NCBI RefSeq assembly: GCF_965363235.1
Contig: NC_134845.1
Coordinates: 30,320,524-30,384,523, forward strand
Direction: 5' to 3'
DNA: 64,000 nt
DNA from: Mytilus galloprovincialis
Taxonomy: Eukaryota; Mollusca; Bivalvia; Mytilida; Mytilidae
Part shown: positions 14,901-23,900 of the stretch, one piece after another
Layout: each line of letters begins with the position of its first letter
Position numbering within the stretch: position 1 is the stretch's first letter
Made by a program: the position numbers and the translations under genes
Notes under the pieces: model-generated
The model's database searches: none
Seen by the model: only the letters and a program-made list of their open reading frames with translations
What the model was told of the DNA's origin: nothing

Positions 14901-17900
14901 TGTGTAAAATGAATATGCATGCATCTGTAGCAAAGACACAACCAATTTTCTTTCAATAATTTAGTGTACATACAGTACTCCGCCATAAGTATTTGTAAAA
15001 ACAACAATTGCAGTCACGTCATGGAAGGGTAAGCAAGTTTTTGTGATCATCTCTATGTAACAATGTTAATGCCAGAATTTTTTCTAATTAATTCATATAC
15101 AATTTACATATTGAAACCTGTATATAAAGGTTTCAGGGGCCTCAGTGGCCAAATTGACTGTAGTTGTTAACTACATCTTTTCTATGATAGTTCTATACAA
15201 GAATAATTAGAAAAATTACCTCTACAGGGTTCCTATACATGGCCATCATTCCTTTCGATGGGAAAGACATGGCAATAACTCTCTCTGGAATAACAAAACA
15301 AATATTAATAATAAAACGAAATGCTCAAAGTCACATGAAACCTCAAATTAAAAAAAAATGATTCATATGTTTTTTTATAACTAAATGGATAGTTTTCATT
15401 ATAAAACTTATGTACAAATACTTTTTACTGAAGAAAATTCATTAATTTGTCCACATTTAGAAGAAGTTTACTTTTTTTTAATTGCTTGCTTCCAGGAAGC
15501 AATTTGCCGAAATATTTTCTGTATGCAAGTGACCTTAGCCCGACCCTTCTCATAAAAATCCGGTGATCACAATACACATGGATCTGTCATTGAAATAAAC
15601 TATTATCTGATTGTTCATGTTATACACATGCTCAATATCCATGCTTCTTTGTTGATTGTTTATTATAAGGTGAGTAGGTGACAATCGGTAAACTACGGCT
15701 TCAAAACACGACAAATAATTAGCTGCCATATTTTCACAACATAACATACAGAGAGGGGAAAAAATTGACAATTATACAATATGTTTGCGTAATAAATTAT
15801 ATAATCGTGCACAGAAGACTAAGTTTATGATATATACATGCATTGGTTCAAGAATTTGATACAATTTTTTTTCACCAGTCGATTCATATGACTTTAAATT
15901 GTACATAGTACTGAAGATGACCTTGAATTGTTATCAACAAGCTTTCCATGAGAATTGTCCCCTACCTTTTAAAATTCATTGTACTGGAACAAAATGCTAA
16001 CTTGATCTATTACTTCTCATGGTGTAAACTATATAACAGTTATCAAGTCAATATCATCAAGCACGACAGATAAAAGTGTTGAAAACAGATTATTTGAGGG
16101 AATCCAAGGACCATTACTCTGCACAAAATCATCAGACGAAAACAAAATTTTAATTTTTATCTGTATCTTCTGTCATGATAAAACTATATACCAATCATCA
16201 AATTAATATCTTCAAGCACAAAGAAAAAAGTGTGGAAAAGTGATTTGCAGGACTGACGAATGAACAGATAGACAGACAGACAGAGTGCAAACCTTAATGC
16301 CTGTCTTCATTGGCAGGGGAGTACTAAAGAAGATGCATTAGTGAAGTTGGAGCCAGTTAGCTTTTTACATCAATCCTGGTTGGTGGTGAGGAAAAGATTG
16401 GCAGCTTTTAACTTTTCTTGTGAAATAAAGTCAAATAAGCTGTACATGAACTAAATAATTGTAAAATTTAAGCAATTTCTGTAATTTAGTTCTTATTTCA
16501 TTTCAATATTACCTTTATTTCTCCTATTAGTTCAACAAAAAAAAAGGACATTAACAAAAATGTATGCTTCTTTCGGAGGCAGATTGTGAGCTTTAATGAA
16601 CGGTGACCCCATCTTTGTATTTCATTTTTCTATTAAGTATATGATAAAATCCATTTATGGAAATATATAGCGAAATCCTATATTTAAAAAAAATAAATTT
16701 ATACCCGTGCCCCCCTTAAGCAAGAAGTATGTACATATTTTAGAATATGTTAAGTGGGTTCCTCAATGCTAGGAAAATATCAGATTGAGTTATCTTTCTT
16801 TATTTGGGTGTGCTCCAACTTTCTGTCATAACGTTTTCTCCCTGAAACTACAGTAAATATTGTAAATTGTGCCCAAGTTGTCGTATGCACATTTCTTCAA
16901 ATATAATTACCGACTGACTGATTCTATTTGAATGAAATAATGTTGATGATCATTAATGACCCATCGGATAAACGGATTACCCATAACAACAATTATGACA
17001 CCAGCTGTAACTGTTAATTAGCTTGGGGTTGTAAACAGTCATAAACTTTTCGCCAGGTAAAATATAGTAATTAGTGGATCATATCAATATGAACAAAATA
17101 ATATACAATTGATCTTCAAAAAAGGTAGGGTGCCCTGGAAACTGTAAAAAGGACACAGGGCGGCACTCTAGAAAGGGCGGGCGCGGCACCCTCTGAAAAA
17201 GGCCTAGCTGGAACACTGTTCATCAAGAGTCATTTTGACCATATCACCATGTTTGAATCATATTCTCTAACATGTCTTTCTGAAATTTACATTTATCATT
17301 AACCTGAAAATTTTTAATTCATGTCCAAATATTCTACCTGTAATGTAACAAAGGTCAAGGTCAAACCCATCCTTTTGATATCTTCTTTTATTCTGTGAGA
17401 TAACCCTTCTTGATGCAGCAGCTACATGTCTTTTCTGTTGAACCATTATATACAGTATCCTTAATATTCTGATTATTCGGAACACTCGACCAATAACAAG
17501 AAGTCTGTAATGTAAATATTATTTTAATAGACCAGGCCAATAATTTAACATCAAGGTGCCTAATTAAAAACCAGATGCTCCGCAGGGCGCAGCTTTATAC
17601 GACTGCAGAGGTTGAACCCTGAATGGTTGGGGCAAGTATGGACACAACATTCAAGCTGGATTCAGCTCTAAACTTGGATTGTGATTAAATAGTTGACACA
17701 GCATAGGTTTCGGACACAGAATGAATGTGGTCTAATGAACTTAAAATATTTTTTTTTTACTTTGAGCAATTCACTATGCTGTTGAATATTAATCCTCTCA
17801 AAAAAATGTTTGAAGAAATTTTCTTTTTATTTATGAAATCTGAAATGAGAAAAATTTAACCCCCCCCCCCGCCCCATTTTTTTTCACATCCCCCTTTCCC

Positions 17901-20900
17901 TTTTTCCAAAACTGATCTCAATTCAAATTTCTAATGGAGTTTGCAACAATAACTACTCATTTAAATACATCATAAAATATTAAAATGTAACAAAAGGTGC
18001 TTGTTATCACTGAATGGTAAAGATTGTTTTAATTTATCAGTCGGTAGTAAAAGTGAATATACATTGTATATTGTATAAAACAATGATTCAAGTTGATTCA
18101 ACTACTATTCTGGACAAAGAAAGATAACTCCAATCAATTGAAAATTTCTTGCTATTGCACAATATTGTGCAATTAGATATTTCTTGCTATTGCACAATAT
18201 CGTGCAATTGAAAATATTTGCTATTGCACAATACTGTGCAATTGAAGATTTCTTGCTATTGCACAATACTGTGCAATTGAAAATTTCTTGCTATTGCACA
18301 ATACTGTGCAATTGAAGATTTCTTGCTATTGCTGAATACTGTGCAATTGAAAATTTCTTGCTATTGCACAATACTTAATATAATAATTTTGGATCCTGAT
18401 TTGAACCAACTTGAAAACTGGGCCCATAATCAAAAATCTAAGTACATGTTAAGATTCAGCATATCAAAAAAGCCCAAGAATTCCTTGTGTTTAAATTTCA
18501 TTGATTTCTATTTACTGATACTAAAGTTATTGTGTGAAAACCAAATATAATGCTTATTTGGGCCCTTTTTTGGCCCCTAATTCCTAAACTGTTTGAACTG
18601 AAACTCCCAAAATCAATCCCAACCTTCCTTTTGTGGTCATAAACCTTGTGTCAAAATTTCATAGATTTCTATTTACTTATACTAAAGTTATGGTGCGAAA
18701 ACCAAGAATAATGCTTACTTTGGCCCTTTTTGGCCCCTAACTCCTAAACTGTTCAGACCTCAACTCCCAAAATCAATCCCAACCTTCCTTTTGTGGTCAT
18801 AAACCTTGTTTTTAAATTTCATTGATTTCTATTTACTGATACTAAAGTTATTGTGTGAAAACCAAATAAAATGCTTATTTGGGCCCTTTTTTGGCCCCTA
18901 ATTCCTAAACTGTTTCAACTGAAACTCCCAAAAACAATCCCAACCTTCCTTTTGTGGTCATTAACCTTGTGTCAAAATTTCATAGATTTCTATTTACTTA
19001 AACTAAAGTTATAGTGCGAAAACCAAGAAAATGCTTATTTGGGCCCTTTTTGGCCCCTAATTCCTAAAATGTTTGGACCAAAACTCTGAAAATCAATCCC
19101 AACCTTCCTTTTGTGGTCATAAACCTTGTGTTAAAATTTCATAGATTTCTATTCACTTTTACTAAAGTTAGAGTGCGAAAACTAAAAGTATTCGGACGAC
19201 GACGACGACGCAGACGACGACGCCAACCTGATAGCAATATACGACGAAAAATTAAAATTTTTGCGGTCGTATAACAAAGGTTTTTGAAATACTAGTATTG
19301 AAATTTGTTCTTTTTCTTTTTTAATCCATTGCCTGTGCTGCAATTTATTTTGCAATGGAAATCACTCATGATTCTCATTGATAAATATCAAAGATTGACA
19401 TTTGTACCAAAACCTAAAGCTGTTTTCCCTCTTGCTCTGTACAGGTTAAACTATCTGCTTTGTTGGAATATTCAGTCAAGCCCACAACACAAAATTAATT
19501 TTGAATAAATGTGTACTTCAATATGAAATGTGTTGTCTTTATTTTTTAGCAAATAAATATAAAAAAAACAAACTATTAATATTTTGGTCTTTCTTTACTG
19601 ATCACTATGTTAGGTGTGATATAATGACGGCTTACTAACCTTGCATAGTTAGACTGACAAGATTTTGAATCTGCCAGAGCTACAAATACCATGTCAACAA
19701 TGAATGAAACTACAACAACTATCCCATCAATAACATCAATTATACTCTGGAAAAACTGCCTCCTGAAAAAAAACCAATAAAAAATTAAATACTGCATCAA
19801 CTATCCCATCTATAACATCAATTATACTCCGGAAAAACTGTCTCCTGAAAAAAAAACAATAGAAAATTAAAAAGTACATAAACTATCCAATATATTACAT
19901 CAATATATTGAGAAAAAAAATGCCTCCTGAAAAACAGAATTTAGATACATTGTACTACATTTATAACATCATTTATACTCCTGAAAACAGAAAATCAACT
20001 ATCCCATCTATTACATCAATTACCCAGTATACTAAATTACAAGGAAACTTAATACATTACAGGCTATTATTTGAACTTGGAATTATTATCAATTATGGAA
20101 TTTACATAATTTCTTGGTTTGAAATTTTTTTCATAAATTCCATGTTTATTCTATACTTTAATGTTCTGTGCTGTGCACAACACTTTCTATTACAAAGAAG
20201 ATAGTACATTTTCAATAGAATGTACTGTGCTGCGCACAACACTACCTATACAAAATACATTGTATGGAAAGTGTTATGAACAGCTCAAAACATTATAATA
20301 CCAGATAAACATTGAATCTATTAAAAATTTCAAGCACAAGAAATTATGCAAATTCCATAATTAAAAATAATTCCAAGTTCAAATAATAACCTGTTACATG
20401 TAAAAATGATTGATCTGCCATGATTTTCAATCCAGACCAAGACATTAGAAGAAACAAATTTCATCCAAATTAATATTGACATTGTTTTTGATTGCATACA
20501 TGCAATTTTCTATACAATTTACATGTCCCAAGGACATAACTCTGAAAAAAAGAATGTATAGGTGCTGATTTTGGAACTGGTTCCAGATATTGCTTGAGAT
20601 AATTTTATAATAATCCTACATGAAAACTAGGGTCTATTTAATACAACTTTTCATATAAATTATATTTCAAAGGGGCACATGCCCTTTTAAAATAGATTCT
20701 TGGCAATGATTTTGAAACCTTTGATTTGAATTTCAAAAAAATGTGCAAAGAATCATATTGGTGAGAGTGTTCATAAGACTGGATGGATAAAGATGCCAAA
20801 TTTTCTAACCCAACATAGCAGTGCTTAGGGGACATTAAAAGAAAAGCATTCCAATTAGCACTGCTGATGCACATTTTCGAAGGCAACAACTCCAATATAA

Positions 20901-23900
20901 TTTTTTTTTTATAATTCTGCATAAATATCCAACAAATAAATTTATACAACCATAAGATATTCAAATAGATAGGAGAAATTGGAATGTGTTAGTGACAGAT
21001 ATCTACCACTTAATTGTGAGTGTCTCATTCATTGTTGGCAATCATACATCTCCTTTTTTTTTATTTTTATAAAATAAAACCAGGTGCTCTGCAGGTCGCA
21101 GCTTTATACGACCGCAGTGGTCGAACCCTGAACAGTTGGGGCAAATTTGGTCACAATATTCAAGCTTGAAACTGTCTGAATTTGGATTGTGATCAAATTT
21201 TTGACATAATATAGGTTTTTGTCACAATATAAATGTGGTCAAAGATCTAACAAATCTATTGCACAATACTGTGCAACTGCACAATACTGTGCAACTGAAG
21301 ATTTCTTTTTTAAACTTTTGAAAACAAGCAGTGTAAGGGAGGTAATCAAGTAATCAAACATATATATAACAGCAGTCTTCACGCTGAACTGCTAAATCTA
21401 CAGGCCCACAGCTCAATTTTTGAAAATTTATAATTAGGTTCTGTTGGCCTGTAGGTCTGATTTTTACAGGCCCGGGAGCGGGCGTGAAGACTGTAACAGT
21501 ATTCTTTAAATTTTAATTGCATTACCTCCCTTACACTGCTTTTAAATTGTCTAAATTGTCCTTCAACCAGAAAACCCCTTGTTTTCCCCCTTTTTTGCCC
21601 CTAATTGCTTAATGATTTGGGCCATAGACCCCCCCTCCCTTCCCCCCCCCCCCCCAAACCATCCCTTTGTAGTATGGACACTTGTGGTATAATTTCAGGG
21701 AGGTATATACACTTGAACACAAGTTATTGACTGAAAACTACAAAAATGCTTATTTGGGCCCCTTTTTGACCCCTCACTTATTGAAACCCCTCCCTCCCAC
21801 CTTGGAGCAAGAACCCCAAAACTCAATTCCAGCGTTTCCTTTGTAGTAAGAAACCTTGTAGCATAATTTCAGAGAGATCCATTCACTTTAAACCAATTTT
21901 TTGCCTGTAATCTAGAAAAATGCTTCTTTTTAGCCCTTTTTTGCCCCCTTATTCCTAAATGTTCAGGGGTATCAATCCCAAACTAAATCAAAGCCTTCCC
22001 TTTGTTATGTAGAACCTTGTGGTACTATGTCAGAGAGATCCATACAGATATACATAAGTTATTGTCCAGAAACTACAAAAATGCTTGTTTTTGGCCCCTT
22101 TTTGGCCCTTAATTCCTAGACTATCTGCCCCATAACCCTTAAAATAAATCTCAATCTTCTACTTTATGGTATGAACAATGTGGTTCAATATCAGAGCAAT
22201 TGAAATACTTCTTGTCCTGAAACTAGATAAATACTTGTTTTGGGCCCCTTTGGTCCCCTTATTTCTAAACTGTTAGAACCATAATCCCCAAAATCAATCC
22301 CAACTTTCCTTTCTGGTAACAAATATTGTGTTAAAATTTCATTGATTTCTATTTATTTATACTACAGTTTTTATCCAGAAAACCATCCGTCTTCGGACGA
22401 CGTGATACCAATATACGACCAATTTTTTTAAAATTTTAACTGTTGTATAAAAATGCTTCAGTACCTACTGTTATAATAGTTAGAAGTGCAAAGCAATTAT
22501 TCGAAATAAACTTATGTAATAGATAAGGAAATAGATTTACTAATAATCTTTTGTTTACTTAAAAAATCATTTCTGTTTATTTAAATCTAGTCTGACAAGT
22601 GTCAAATTAATTTTTATAGCAAAACATCCTTGGGCAGGGGTGCATTATTGTACTACTAATTATATAACCCAGGTGAGTAGGGTGCAATACAAGCAATCTA
22701 TAAAAACCTCTTAGTGCCATATCACCTACGCAAATTTAAACACAAAAAAGTACACCCATTTCATATGAGAAAATTTTGTTTTATGTGTGCACTTGAAATG
22801 AAAATCTTATCTATTCAAAACATTGACAGAAAAAAAGCTTTCTTTACTTAAATTCTTACATTTGCACATGTCTTTGTAAGCTGATTTGGTAGGAGGTATT
22901 TATTCACATTTAATTCTTTAAATATTTGAAAAAAGGTTAAAAATGTAGGATGCTTATCAATCATTCAAAGGTATTTTACTTTTATAAAGATCTTAAATCA
23001 TAATTGGAGCAGAAATATTTTTTATGTCAACCATTGATAATCTGCAGAAATAGATATAAAGGTTGTATGTACATAATACAATAAGTCCTGTGCAAACACT
23101 TCACAATTAATTGGAGTAAAGAACTAAATATAAAAAAATGAAGTAATATTTAACTTTTTAAATCTCAGCACTTTTTAGTAAATGAAACCAATTTAAGTGT
23201 TTTATTATCAATATCTTAAAATTTACATAAGCTCAAATATTTAATAGTTCATAAGTACAAATGTCCCCTCTATGGTCAATTAATACACACAAAAAATTGC
23301 ATTATACAAAAACAAATGCACTAGAACAGAAGCTATGGTTTATTGAGAGCAGTCATTCAGTATCACATGTATTACCAATGGCTGTATTTCACTGAAGAAA
23401 ACAGTGGCCATGGACTCATAGCAAGTTACTGCTGTTTGAACACTAACCTTAACACTTACAAATGTACAATGCTCAGGGATAGAACTTAAGACTTTGGCAA
23501 TGGTATCCCACAGCTTAAATTTTGTAGCCCAAATACATAGTCCTATACAAGAAAAGCAGAAATTTCAGTAGCCCACACCAAATTTTAGGGGCCATTTGCC
23601 TGTGGGCCCCTGCTAATTTCATACCCTGATGCTGAATTGTTTTCTGAAAATGTCTTAACTTTTGTTTATTTGCAAAAATATGCAAAGTACATGCAAATTA
23701 GCTTTACCCTGCTGCTGAGGCATATTGATTCCTTTAAATCTCAGATAGTGGATCATGGGGCAGGGTGGACAAATCATATTGAGGTGCTGCAACCATTTGT
23801 CAAATATCAAAATAGATATAGAAAGATGTGGTATGAGTGCCAATGAGACAACTCTCCATCAAAGCATATATATGTCAAATGGCAATAAAAGAAATTCTGA

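Larger units (their letters stand above)
21075..22452 (+). mobile_element. Second, diverged copy of the 17567 family, carrying nested insertions
   Basis: The left end CAGGTGCTCTGCAGGTCGCA and TTATACGACCGCAGTGG match the copy at 17567. Two palindromic units remain (21257-21297). About four to five units of ~160 bp follow (GGGCCCCTTTTTG-like starts near 21590, 21747, 21918, 22080, 22229). The end is TATACGACC...GTTGTATAA. A smaller element (21327-21540) interrupts it. Confidence 0.75.

Noticed and set aside
20638-20964. 108-codon minus-strand frame in VSP intron 2
   Set aside because: No domain. Lies in intronic repeat-like DNA.
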